Shown: positions 1 through 5,311 of the stretch, piece after piece
How positions within the stretch are numbered: position 1 is the stretch's first letter
Layout of the letters: each line of letters opens with the position of its first letter
DNA from: a bacterium
Lineage (GTDB): Bacteria > JACRDZ01 > JAJRWM01
Length of the DNA stretch: 7,346 bases
Assembly: GCA_024276815.1 (NCBI GenBank)
Contig: JAJRWM010000032.1
Coordinates: 1-7,346, forward strand
Reading direction: 5' to 3'
Translations under genes and position numbers: made by a program
The notes under the pieces: generated by a model
Seen by the model: the letters and a program-made list of their open reading frames with translations, nothing else
Told to the model about the DNA's origin: nothing
The model's database searches: none

Positions 1-24
1 AATTGGAGTTCCCCCGGAAATTTT

Positions 25-63
25 GTGGGGCAAACCTCTTGTCTTAAAAGGTTTCTTCCCCAC
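25..63. repeat. Hairpin inside the 5' palindromic region
   Basis: GTGGGG at 25-30 pairs with CCCCAC at 58-63, and AAACCT at 32-37 pairs with AGGTTT at 49-54. The two helices are separated by a 1 x 3 internal loop and closed by an 11-nt loop. No uridine run follows on either strand, so it does not look like an intrinsic terminator. Confidence 0.6.
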
Positions 64-162
64 GCCCCTTTCCAGGCGAGCCGTGCGTGTCGTTCAAGCA
101 CTAAAAACTTTAAAAGTTAATAATATCTGTATTTATTGCAGGCTGGCAACAATTAAAATTTT

Positions 163-222
163 GGGGAAGAGGGTTTGGGAGAAATCCCTTTTTATAAAAA
201 GGGTGTCTCCCAAGGTTTCCCC
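163..222. repeat. 60-bp imperfect palindrome with perfect 18-bp core
   Basis: Nested pairings are GGGGAA (163-168) with TTCCCC (217-222), TTGGGAGA (175-182) with TCTCCCAA (206-213), and a perfect palindromic core CCCTTTTTATAAAAAGGG at 186-203. Small internal loops separate the helices. The structure is symmetric, so it could form on either strand or as a DNA cruciform. No terminal T-tract follows, so terminator function is not supported. Confidence 0.7.
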
Positions 223-420
223 TGTTCCACTTCCACCTGCCTTGAAAAACCATGCCTTACATATAGTTACAGTTAACCAACTCGCTTTTTCGGGGGAACT
301 CCAACACCAAAAGGCAGCAGGTAACGCGTCCGGAGCGAGCTCCAGCTCTTTGGGGGCGGTACGTTTATTTGGGTTTTTAATTGTTGCATGATTCGTATGA
401 TAATCTGGAGGGGGCGTCAT

Positions 421-453
421 GGCGGGGGAGCTTTTTGTTCTTGTTCCCCCGCC
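421..453. repeat. GC-rich hairpin downstream of glnK
   Basis: GGCGGGGGA at 421-429 pairs perfectly with TCCCCCGCC at 445-453, and the stem can extend by a G-T and a C-G pair. Read on the minus strand it sits about 33 nt after the glnK stop codon, so it is well placed to protect or define the 3' end of the amtB-glnK transcript. No U-run follows the stem on that strand, so a classical intrinsic terminator is not shown. The rest of 305-486 shows no gene. Confidence 0.55.
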
Positions 454-486
454 CGCCGTTTAGAAGCTTTTAATTTACTTAGGGTC

Positions 487-828
487 TTAACCGATAGCGG
501 TTTTACCGCGCTCTCCGGTCCTGATGCGAACGCATTCACTGAGATCCAGGACGAAAATCTTGCCGTCGCCGATATTACCTGTATTGGCTCCCTTGGTGAT
601 CGCCTCAATGGTCGGCTCGACAAATTCCTTGTTGACGGCAATCTCCAGGCGGATTTTCCGCAACAGGTTTCCCGTCTCCTTGTGTCCGCGGTAGATCTCG
701 GTAACGCCCTTCTGGCGACCGTGTCCCAGGACCTCGCTTACGGTCATCAGGTTGACCTCAACTTTGTAAAGCTCTTCTTTCACTTCTTCCAACTTGAAGG
801 GTTGGATAATCGCGATAACGAGTTTCAC
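487..828 (-). CDS. glnK: PII nitrogen-regulatory signal protein (GlnK type) lacking Tyr51
   Basis: This is a 113-residue PII signal-transduction protein, full length for the family. It would bind ATP/ADP and 2-oxoglutarate as a trimer and plug the AmtB channel through its T-loop. Visible features are the GRQKG segment (37-41) with R38 and Q39, the T-loop start TEIYRG (43-48) with R47, which inserts into AmtB in E. coli GlnK, K58, the GDGK loop (87-90), and RIRTGE (101-106), which contacts phosphates. The residue at 51, the uridylylated Tyr in enterobacterial PII, is Glu here, and position 49 (the phosphorylated Ser of cyanobacteria) is His. Tyr46 is kept. The start is GTG, preceded by AAGGAG with 8-nt spacing. 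That Shine-Dalgarno overlaps the amtB stop codon 12 nt upstream, so coupled translation with amtB is likely. The glnK rather than glnB name rests on the amtB linkage. Confidence 0.95.
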   Translation of the reverse strand: MKLVIAIIQPFKLEEVKEELYKVEVNLMTVSEVLGHGRQKGVTEIYRGHKETGNLLRKIRLEIAVNKEFVEPTIEAITKGANTGNIGDGKIFVLDLSECVRIRTGERGKTAIG

Positions 829-840
829 GCTAGTCTCTCC

Positions 841-2070
841 TTATTCAACTATGGTCAGGGCCTGCTCGTGATGCTGGGTGAGATCCAGGCCTATTTGTTC
901 GTCTTCCTCGCTAACCCTCATGCCCAGGACCAGGTCAACCGCTTTGTAAATAATAAAGGTCGCTACCAGGGCATAGGCGACTGTCGCGGCGACGGAAAGA
1001 AACTGGATGTAGAGAAGCTTGGGGTTGCCGTAAAACAAGCCGTTGGCGCCATCGGGATTAATCGCGGTGGAAGCGAACAAACCGGTCATGAGCGCTCCCC
1101 ACATTCCGCCAACCCCATGTACCCCAAAGGCGTCCAGTGAATCGTCATAGCCAAACCAGGGCTTCATCACACTCACCGACAGGTAACAGATTATGGCTGA
1201 ACTGCCGCCGATCGCCAGGGCTGAAAGAACGCTGACAAAACCGGCCGCCGGAGTTATCGCCACCAGGCCGGCCACAATCCCGCTGACAGTGCCCAGCATG
1301 GTCGGTTTGCCGTCGAAGGTCCATTCTATCATGGCCCAGCATAACCCCGCCATGGCCGCGGAGGTGTTGGTTGTCACAAAGGCGTTAACCGCGATAGCGT
1401 TGGCTCCCAGGGCGCTGCCGGCGTTAAAGCCGAACCAGCCGAACCATAGCAGACCGGTGCCCAGCACGACATAGGGTAAATTATGCGGCGACGGCGAATG
1501 GCCATTAAGACCTTTCCGTTTCCCTATCATAAGAGTACAAACCAGAGCGGCAATCCCGGCGCTGATGTGAACCACGTTGCCGCCGGCAAAATCAAGCGCT
1601 CCCAGAGTTTTAAGCCAGCCGTCTATCCCCCAGACCCAATGGCAGATGGGATCGTAAACAAAGGTGGCCCACAGCAGGGTGAAAACCAGGAAGGAAGAAA
1701 ATTTCATCCTCTCGGCGAAAGCCCCGATGATCAGAGCCGGGGTAATGACAGCGAACATGCCCTGGAAAACCATGAAAGCCTGATGTGGAATAGTGGGAGC
1801 GTAGGCGGCGAAAGGCTCAAGCCCCACACCGTTGAGACCAATCCAGGCAAAGCCGCCCCAAAAACCCTTGCCCGGTCCGAAGGCCAGGCTGTAACCAACC
1901 AGAACCCAGTGGACGTTAAGCAGGCACAGGACGATGAAGCACTGCATTAAAATACCCAGAATATTCTTGCGTCTCACCATGCCGCCATAGAAAAAGGCCA
2001 GCCCCGGGGTCATCAGCATTACCAGCGCCGCGGAGATCATGACCCAGGTTGTGTCGCCAGAGTTGATCAT
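841..2070 (-). CDS. amtB: Ammonium transporter AmtB
   Basis: This is a 409-residue Amt/Rh-family ammonium channel with about eleven membrane helices. Family marks are TPGLAFFYGGMVRRKN near the N-terminus, the signature ALDFAGGNVVH with D160 and the first pore His at 168, WFGFNAGSA, and the second pore His in DAFGVHGVGG. The C-terminal tail SEEDEQIGLDLTQH is the cytoplasmic segment that contacts PII. I chose ATG at 2070 over an in-frame TTG at 2085, because GAGGAG lies 5 nt before the ATG and the TTG has no ribosome-binding site. Unlike E. coli AmtB it lacks a long cleavable leader; the first helix starts almost at once. It is the first gene of an amtB-glnK operon, and its stop overlaps the glnK Shine-Dalgarno. 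A TATAAT box sits about 35 nt upstream. No GG-N10-GC sigma54 signature was seen, so NtrC-type control is not evident. Confidence 0.97.
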   Translation of the reverse strand: MINSGDTTWVMISAALVMLMTPGLAFFYGGMVRRKNILGILMQCFIVLCLLNVHWVLVGYSLAFGPGKGFWGGFAWIGLNGVGLEPFAAYAPTIPHQAFMVFQGMFAVITPALIIGAFAERMKFSSFLVFTLLWATFVYDPICHWVWGIDGWLKTLGALDFAGGNVVHISAGIAALVCTLMIGKRKGLNGHSPSPHNLPYVVLGTGLLWFGWFGFNAGSALGANAIAVNAFVTTNTSAAMAGLCWAMIEWTFDGKPTMLGTVSGIVAGLVAITPAAGFVSVLSALAIGGSSAIICYLSVSVMKPWFGYDDSLDAFGVHGVGGMWGALMTGLFASTAINPDGANGLFYGNPKLLYIQFLSVAATVAYALVATFIIYKAVDLVLGMRVSEEDEQIGLDLTQHHEQALTIVE

Positions 2071-2104
2071 TGTTACTCCTCTCAAAATGATTTTTATACA
2101 GGGG

Positions 2105-2110
2105 ATTATA
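2105..2110 (-). promoter_or_regulatory. -10 box of the amtB-glnK promoter
   Basis: A perfect TATAAT on the minus strand lies about 35 nt before the amtB ATG, giving a short leader. The sequence 17 nt upstream (ACAATT) is a poor -35, so the promoter may be weak or activator-dependent. No sigma54-type element is present in the same stretch. Confidence 0.55.
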
Positions 2111-2460
2111 ATAAATCTATGTTTCGGAATTGTTACGAGACGGTAAATTAGTTGTTAAGAATTTTCTTCGTCCCGACGTTTTAAAGCGAAAGGCAATCAA
2201 GGGTAAATTTTGTTCTAAAGCGTTTTACGATCAAATGTCAGTTTTGAACCGGGAGGTAAGTGAAAGTTTTTGTGAGGGGGTGCCAAGGCAGCGGTTTTTT
2301 CGCTGTCTACCGGCGAGCTGTTTTTTAACGAAGTTGAAAAGGGGGTTCCAAGGTTCTTGTTTTTGCCTTACGTCTGACAGAAGTGCGCTCTGGCGGAGGA
2401 GAAGCGGGCCGCGGTTTTGTCCGGTTGCGACAAGGAAAGTTTAGCCAGATCGAAGATACC
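2111..2460. other. Geneless interval between amtB promoter and tRNA-Ser(CGA)
   Basis: No convincing gene is present; the plus-strand frame through it has no SD, no domain and a composition unlike its neighbours. It contains a near-perfect direct repeat, GGGGGTGCCAAGG at 2276-2288 and GGGGGTTCCAAGG at 2341-2353. A small hairpin pairs CAGCG (2289-2293) with CGCTG (2301-2305) around a T-run. The last 20-30 bases next to the tRNA match the 3' flank of the second serine tRNA. No intrinsic terminator for the tRNA was found here. Confidence 0.6.
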
Positions 2461-2550
2461 TGGCGGAGAGGGTGGGATTTGAACCCACGGTACAGTCGCC
2501 CATACAATAGATTTCGAGTCTACCGCCTTCGACCACTCAGCCACCTCTCC
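2461..2550 (-). tRNA. tRNA-Ser(CGA)
   Basis: This is a type II tRNA with a long variable arm. The acceptor stem pairs GGAGAGG (2544-2550) with CCTCTCC (2465-2471), the discriminator is G, and the CCA tail is encoded (2461-2463). The T-arm is GTGGG TTCAAAT CCCAC. The anticodon loop CTCGAAA has anticodon CGA at 2514-2516, which reads the serine codon UCG. Its acceptor stem equals that of tRNA-Ser(GGA) at 3354-3444, and the flanks just beyond both CCA ends are alike. Confidence 0.97.
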
Positions 2551-2566
2551 GTGTCGTGTGTCAAGT

Positions 2567-2572
2567 ATTATA
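2567..2572 (-). promoter_or_regulatory. -10 box for tRNA-Ser(CGA)
   Basis: A perfect TATAAT lies 16 nt before the mature 5' end, which would place the transcription start about 9 nt upstream of the tRNA. The upstream region is A-rich from the end of tag and gives no clear -35. A TTGACA lies between this box and the tRNA, but no -10 sits correctly downstream of it. Confidence 0.5.
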
Positions 2573-2592
2573 CATAAACAGCGGTTGCTTTT

Positions 2593-3171
2593 TTATTTTT
2601 TATCGACTTCGTGATAGCGGAAACAATCAATCAGGTGATCGTTGACCAGCCCGGCGGCCTGCATGTAAGCGTAACAGATAGTTGGACCGACAAACTTGAA
2701 GCCCCGCTTTAAGAGGTCCTTACTCATAGCTCCCGATTCCCTGGTTTTAGTTGGTATTTCAGCCGATTTTTTCCAGGTATTGTTAATTGGCTTCCCGCCG
2801 ACAAATTGCCAGATATAGGTTGCGAAGGAGCCATATTCTTCTTCGACCCTCAGAAAAGCTTCAGCGTTTTGGATGGCGGCGGCCAGCTTCAATTTATTTC
2901 GAATAATACCTTGGTCGCTCAGAAGTTCAGCGACTTTTTCATGGTCATATTCAGCGATTTTTCCGGCGTCAAAATTATCGAATGTCCGCCGGTAATGCTC
3001 CCGCTTTTTTAATACCGTGATCCAGCTAAGGCCGGCCTGTGCGCCTTCCAGTATCAGAAGCTCAAACAGTTTACGGTCATCAAAGCAGGGAACTCCCCAT
3101 TCCCGGTCGTGGTATTCAATATACAGGGGATCGTCAGTTACCCATCCGCATCTCTTCTTTACGTTTTTCAT
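2593..3171 (-). CDS. tag: DNA-3-methyladenine glycosylase I (Tag)
   Basis: This is a 192-residue base-excision repair enzyme, full length for the family, that removes 3-methyladenine from alkylated DNA. The N-terminal RCGWVTDDPLYIEYHDREWG matches the Tag signature. The zinc ligands known from E. coli Tag are all present: C8, H21, H179 and C183, the last two in the motif VNDHLIDC. The adenine-pocket glutamate is E42 in LEGAQAGLSW, with W50 following. The ATG at 3171 places the RCGW motif at residues 7-10, as in homologues, but there is no good Shine-Dalgarno before it. It lies between two serine tRNAs on the same strand and may be partly transcribed from the upstream tRNA. No clear promoter was found at 3172-3353. 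Confidence 0.97.
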   Translation of the reverse strand: MKNVKKRCGWVTDDPLYIEYHDREWGVPCFDDRKLFELLILEGAQAGLSWITVLKKREHYRRTFDNFDAGKIAEYDHEKVAELLSDQGIIRNKLKLAAAIQNAEAFLRVEEEYGSFATYIWQFVGGKPINNTWKKSAEIPTKTRESGAMSKDLLKRGFKFVGPTICYAYMQAAGLVNDHLIDCFRYHEVDKK

Positions 3172-3227
3172 CCGTTTGAATCCAGCAAACCATCGATAAG
3201 AAGGCAGCCAAAAGTCTCCGCTCGCAA

Positions 3228-3350
3228 CAGCGCTCGCTTAGCGCTATCTAACACCCCGCCGAGTATCTTTACGAGGCGGAATCAAAAGTAGCAAAGCGAT
3301 CTATCCTCAAACCGCAGGTTTGCGAAGCGGAATTCAGCGGGATCGAAGAT
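3228..3350. repeat. Small palindromes and imperfect tandem repeats between tag and tRNA-Ser(GGA)
   Basis: AGCGCT at 3229-3234 is repeated at 3240-3245 and forms a perfect 6-bp hairpin. CCGCC and GGCGG flank about 3256-3275. CAAACC and GGTTTG form a hairpin near 3307-3321. On the minus strand GGGATC-TTC-GATCCC follows the tRNA CCA end at once. Two units about 50 bp apart begin ATTCCGC(C/T)TCG(T/C)AAA and continue with related GC-rich and GATAG-containing text, which suggests an old tandem duplication. No gene is seen. Confidence 0.45.
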
Positions 3351-3353
3351 CCC

Positions 3354-3444
3354 TGGCGGAGAGGGAGGGATTCGAACCCTCGAGACAGTTTCCCGTCTAC
3401 ACGATTTCCAGTCGTGCTCCTTCGGCCAGCTCGGACACCTCTCC
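3354..3444 (-). tRNA. tRNA-Ser(GGA)
   Basis: This is a type II tRNA with a long variable arm. The acceptor stem pairs GGAGAGG (3438-3444) with CCTCTCC (3358-3364), the discriminator is G, and CCA is encoded at 3354-3356. The T-arm is GAGGG TTCGAAT CCCTC. The anticodon stem is CACGA/TCGTG with loop CTGGAAA and anticodon GGA at 3407-3409, reading UCC and UCU. A possible intrinsic terminator sits immediately upstream, between this gene and the preceding 4Fe-4S gene. Confidence 0.97.
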
Positions 3445-3449
3445 GGAGA

Positions 3450-3479
3450 TAAAAAAATAATCGCGGTTTTTTTCCGCGA
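3450..3479 (-). terminator. Probable intrinsic terminator downstream of the 4Fe-4S operon
   Basis: Read on the minus strand, TCGCGG-A7-CCGCGA forms a 6-bp GC-rich stem followed by TTATTTTTTTAT, the classical form. It lies about 90 nt after the 4Fe-4S stop and 6 nt before the mature tRNA-Ser(GGA) end. If active, the tRNA needs a promoter that starts inside or after it; a TTGACT with a poorer GATTAT 19 nt later overlaps the hairpin and is one candidate. Confidence 0.6.
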
Positions 3480-3497
3480 CCAGTCAAATCAAAAGGG

Positions 3498-3506
3498 ATT
3501 ATACCA
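3498..3506 (-). promoter_or_regulatory. Extended -10 promoter element upstream of tRNA-Ser(GGA)
   Basis: TGGTATAAT on the minus strand matches an extended -10 (TGnTATAAT). The -35 region is poor. A 7-bp inverted repeat, CCATGAG/CTCATGG at 3524-3530 and 3547-3553, covers the -35 area and upstream, where an operator could be. Transcription from here would meet the hairpin at 3450-3479 before the tRNA. Confidence 0.45.
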
Positions 3507-3567
3507 AATTGACCGGTATTTCACCATGAGTTTTTTATCAAAGCGGCTCATGGCGCCCATAAACCCT

Positions 3568-4281
3568 CTATAGTATCTTGAATTTATAGTTTACATGGGG
3601 GCAACTTGTGCATTCGAGACAGTTGATGCAGGCGGGCGAACCTTCGGCTTCGTAGATATTGAGGTCGACGGGGCATTTGTCAAAGCAGACCCGGCATTTA
3701 TTACATTTACTTTTATCCACTTCGATTTTCAGGCCGCTAAAACGGTTGAAGACGCCCAGCATGGCTCCGAGCGGGCAGATCAGCCGGCAGAAGCCCCGAC
3801 TGACCATCAGGACCAGCAAAACTGTCAGAACCAGAAGAATGACTTTAAAAATGAAGAACATGCCGGCCAGCGGTCTCAGTCCGGCGTCGAGCAGCAACTG
3901 GGGGATGCCGGCTTCCAGCGTTCCGGCCGGGCAGAGCTGGCAAAAAATCCGTTCGCCCAGCCCGAACTGATCCAGCCAGAAGAGGGGCAGGATGATGACG
4001 GTCAGGCCGAGGAAAACGTAGCGCAGGTAGCCCCACTTGCGGCTGATACGCCGGCTCCTGAAAGGTGAAATCTTGTGCAGCAGGTCCTGCAGAAAACCGA
4101 ACGGGCAGAGCCAGCCGCAGGTCATACGACCCACCATGACGCCGGTTACGCCGATAATCCCCAGGGTCAGATAGGGGACATTCCCGGTCGTGAAAAAGAA
4201 TTGCAGGGTGCCGATGGGACAGGCGACTACGGCCAGAGGGCAGGAATAACAGTTAAGTACGGGAAAAGTAAAGCATTTCAT
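3568..4281 (-). CDS. Polytopic 4Fe-4S membrane protein (NapH/CcoG-like); start uncertain
   Basis: This is a 237-residue integral membrane iron-sulfur protein of the NapH/CcoG/NosR-related type, likely an electron-transfer component in the inner membrane. Cysteine groups in order are C11xxC14P with C21P, C55GWLC59P, C114QLC117P and C165RLIC169P between hydrophobic helices. A C-terminal ferredoxin-type domain follows, with C193xxC196xxC199xxxC203P and C218xxC221xxC224xxC227P. The first in-frame ATG (4281) has no Shine-Dalgarno and cuts off a good N-terminal segment. In the same frame 27 further sense codons run upstream (KLKQWLYERTFYQIITTIF...), then TAA, then ATG directly before that. The natural start ATG at 4368 is thus followed at once by a stop, with the CxxC gene ending 2 nt earlier. 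Either a nonsense change, a sequence error or an unusual start is involved. The donor, acceptor and exact pathway are not visible. Confidence 0.85.
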   Translation of the reverse strand: MKCFTFPVLNCYSCPLAVVACPIGTLQFFFTTGNVPYLTLGIIGVTGVMVGRMTCGWLCPFGFLQDLLHKISPFRSRRISRKWGYLRYVFLGLTVIILPLFWLDQFGLGERIFCQLCPAGTLEAGIPQLLLDAGLRPLAGMFFIFKVILLVLTVLLVLMVSRGFCRLICPLGAMLGVFNRFSGLKIEVDKSKCNKCRVCFDKCPVDLNIYEAEGSPACINCLECTSCPHVNYKFKIL

Positions 4282-4370
4282 GAACGGCAGGTAGTAACTG
4301 TTGACAAAAATGGTGGTTATAATCTGGTAGAAGGTCCGTTCATACAGCCACTGTTTGAGTTTTTACATTG

Positions 4371-4586
4371 TTACTTGATCCCGATACAGCTTAAGCAGAG
4401 AGTTATGGCGTTAACGTAGATGTCTTTGTATTCGGAATGGTACATACCGATTATTATCAATACCAGAAAGGCTGAAAGGTACAGTAGCCGTAACCCCTGC
4501 CGCTGTTTCGGCGTTTTGGGCCGCAGGACGGCCGGCAACGCCAGCAGGACGAAGCTCAGGATCAGAACAATTATTTTATTGCGCAT
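4371..4586 (-). CDS. Small two-helix membrane protein ending in a CxxC-I-G motif
   Basis: This is a 71-residue protein with an ATG start and SD AAGGTGG a few nt before it. It has two hydrophobic segments (about residues 4-21 and 32-48) separated by a basic loop, RPKTPKQRQG. The C-terminus NAITLCLSCIGIK closely resembles the end of the small CD1871A-type CxxC proteins, from memory; a search is needed to confirm this. It ends 2 nt before the ATG that would start the 4Fe-4S protein, so the two are probably coupled and functionally paired, perhaps with the two cysteines relaying electrons or maturing the partner. It follows the outer-membrane protein gene by 63 nt on the same strand. Confidence 0.75.
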   Translation of the reverse strand: MRNKIIVLILSFVLLALPAVLRPKTPKQRQGLRLLYLSAFLVLIIIGMYHSEYKDIYVNAITLCLSCIGIK

Positions 4587-4649
4587 GGAACCACCTTACG
4601 GTCAGCGCCGCTCCGCCGCCGGGAGCCGTTAACATGGCTTGTCAGCTCT

Positions 4650-5192
4650 TCAGCGCGTCTCAAAGAAATATTTCGCGCCCACGCTTAATTTTACTCCGCC
4701 GAAACCGGGAGCGCCGACCGGCATCCTCAAATCACCGTTAAGGGCTAAGCGGTCATCGAGGAAATAATCCACCCCGCCGCCCAGGTGAAGACCGGTGCGC
4801 GCCTGGCCATAATAACGAAAAGTTTTTCCGGTGGAGTAAATGTTGCCGGCGATGAAGAACAGTCCGCCCAGGATATAGGGATTGAGCCGCTCCGGGGGCT
4901 GAAAAACATATTTGCCGCTGAGCCAGATGGGATAGATTGAGAGAATGGAGCGCTGGCCCCAAAAAGAGCGGGCCGAGCTGTGCAGATCAATCGCCAGTTC
5001 GCCCTGGACATTGGGATTGAAACCATAAGTCCCGTTGAGTCCCAACAAAAATAGTGAACCGCCGCCGGTCGGCCAGAGGTTGAGATCGCCGCCAAAGCCG
5101 ATTTTTTTGGTCACATCATTAGCTGAAACAGACAGCGTTAAACCGGCCAGCAAGATGAAAGCCAGAATGGAAACAGATACTTTGCGCGTCAA
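4650..5192 (-). CDS. Outer-membrane beta-barrel protein with signal peptide
   Basis: This is a 180-residue exported protein of unknown ligand. Residues 1-24 form a Sec signal peptide with a VSA|ND cleavage site. The mature part is glycine- and aromatic-rich with alternating hydrophobic strands and turns: SLFLLGLNGTYGFN, IWLSGKYVF, NPYILGGLFFIAG, TGLHLGGGVDYFL and VKLSVGAKYFF. That is typical of small 8-stranded barrels of the OmpW/OmpA-like outer-membrane domain type. The strand-like end is three residues short of the C-terminus (ETR follows KYFF). The start is TTG with GGGAG seven nt upstream; a nearby ATG is out of frame and soon closed. It is the first gene of the minus-strand group with the CxxC and 4Fe-4S genes, though the functional link is not shown. 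Its strand count and family are inferred. Confidence 0.85.
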   Translation of the reverse strand: MTRKVSVSILAFILLAGLTLSVSANDVTKKIGFGGDLNLWPTGGGSLFLLGLNGTYGFNPNVQGELAIDLHSSARSFWGQRSILSIYPIWLSGKYVFQPPERLNPYILGGLFFIAGNIYSTGKTFRYYGQARTGLHLGGGVDYFLDDRLALNGDLRMPVGAPGFGGVKLSVGAKYFFETR

Positions 5193-5235
5193 TTTGATTC
5201 TCCCATCAAGGTTGATAATTTATTCCACTACCGCT

Positions 5236-5264
5236 ATTATATGATGAAAGCCTGCTGAAGTTAA
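5236..5264 (-). promoter_or_regulatory. Sigma70-type promoter for the beta-barrel gene
   Basis: On the minus strand TTAACT (5259-5264, 4/6 to consensus) is separated by exactly 17 bp from a perfect TATAAT (5236-5241). The start would give a leader of about 35 nt before the TTG. It is divergent from the sigma-factor promoter. Confidence 0.6.
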
Positions 5265-5311
5265 AGCGTTTATTCGTCGCTGGTATTTGGCGCGTTGGCG
5301 CGGGCGGTCTG

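Larger units (their letters stand above)
3..304. repeat. Possible MITE-like element or structured RNA bounded by 14-bp inverted repeats
   Basis: The 14-mer TTGGAGTTCCCCCG at 3-16 has its exact reverse complement at 291-304, and the match extends to 17 of 18 positions with one mismatch. Two strong hairpins lie inside, at 25-63 and 163-222. No reading frame in the interval looks like a protein gene: the longest has no recognisable domain and a composition dictated by the repeats. The arrangement fits either a short non-autonomous transposable element with terminal inverted repeats or a structured RNA closed by a long helix. A target-site duplication cannot be judged because the left edge is the end of the window. 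No known riboswitch, tmRNA, 6S, SRP or RNase P motif was recognised on either strand. Confidence 0.45.

Noticed and set aside
23-391. 122-codon plus-strand frame over the palindromic region
   Set aside because: No SD, no domain, and its sequence is dictated by inverted repeats; it reads like chance.
388-1140. 250-codon plus-strand frame antisense to glnK and amtB
   Set aside because: It is a shadow of two well-supported genes, with no recognisable domain.
2071-2085. TTG start for amtB at 2085
   Set aside because: The GAGGAG ribosome-binding site lies between this codon and the ATG at 2070, so the ATG is the start.
2071-2180. sigma54/NtrC promoter for amtB
   Set aside because: No GG-N10-GC signature was found on the minus strand; a TATAAT box is present instead.
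2130-2444. 104-codon plus-strand frame in the amtB upstream region
   Set aside because: No SD and no domain; it overlaps repeats and the tRNA flank.
2551-2566. TTGACA just before tRNA-Ser(CGA) as a -35 box
   Set aside because: The matching -10 position would fall inside the tRNA and has no match; the TATAAT at 2567-2572 is better.
2461-3354. tag as cargo of a tRNA-integrated genomic island
   Set aside because: The repeat-bounded segment is under 1 kb, both ends carry whole tRNAs and there is no integrase; duplication is simpler.
3489-3560. 23-residue micro-ORF on the minus strand after the 4Fe-4S gene
   Set aside because: It has a GAGGG too close to its first ATG, overlaps the promoter and inverted repeat, and shows no domain.
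3595-4068. 157-codon plus-strand frame antisense to the 4Fe-4S gene
   Set aside because: Gln/Asp/Glu-rich antisense shadow of a cysteine-rich membrane protein; no start signal.
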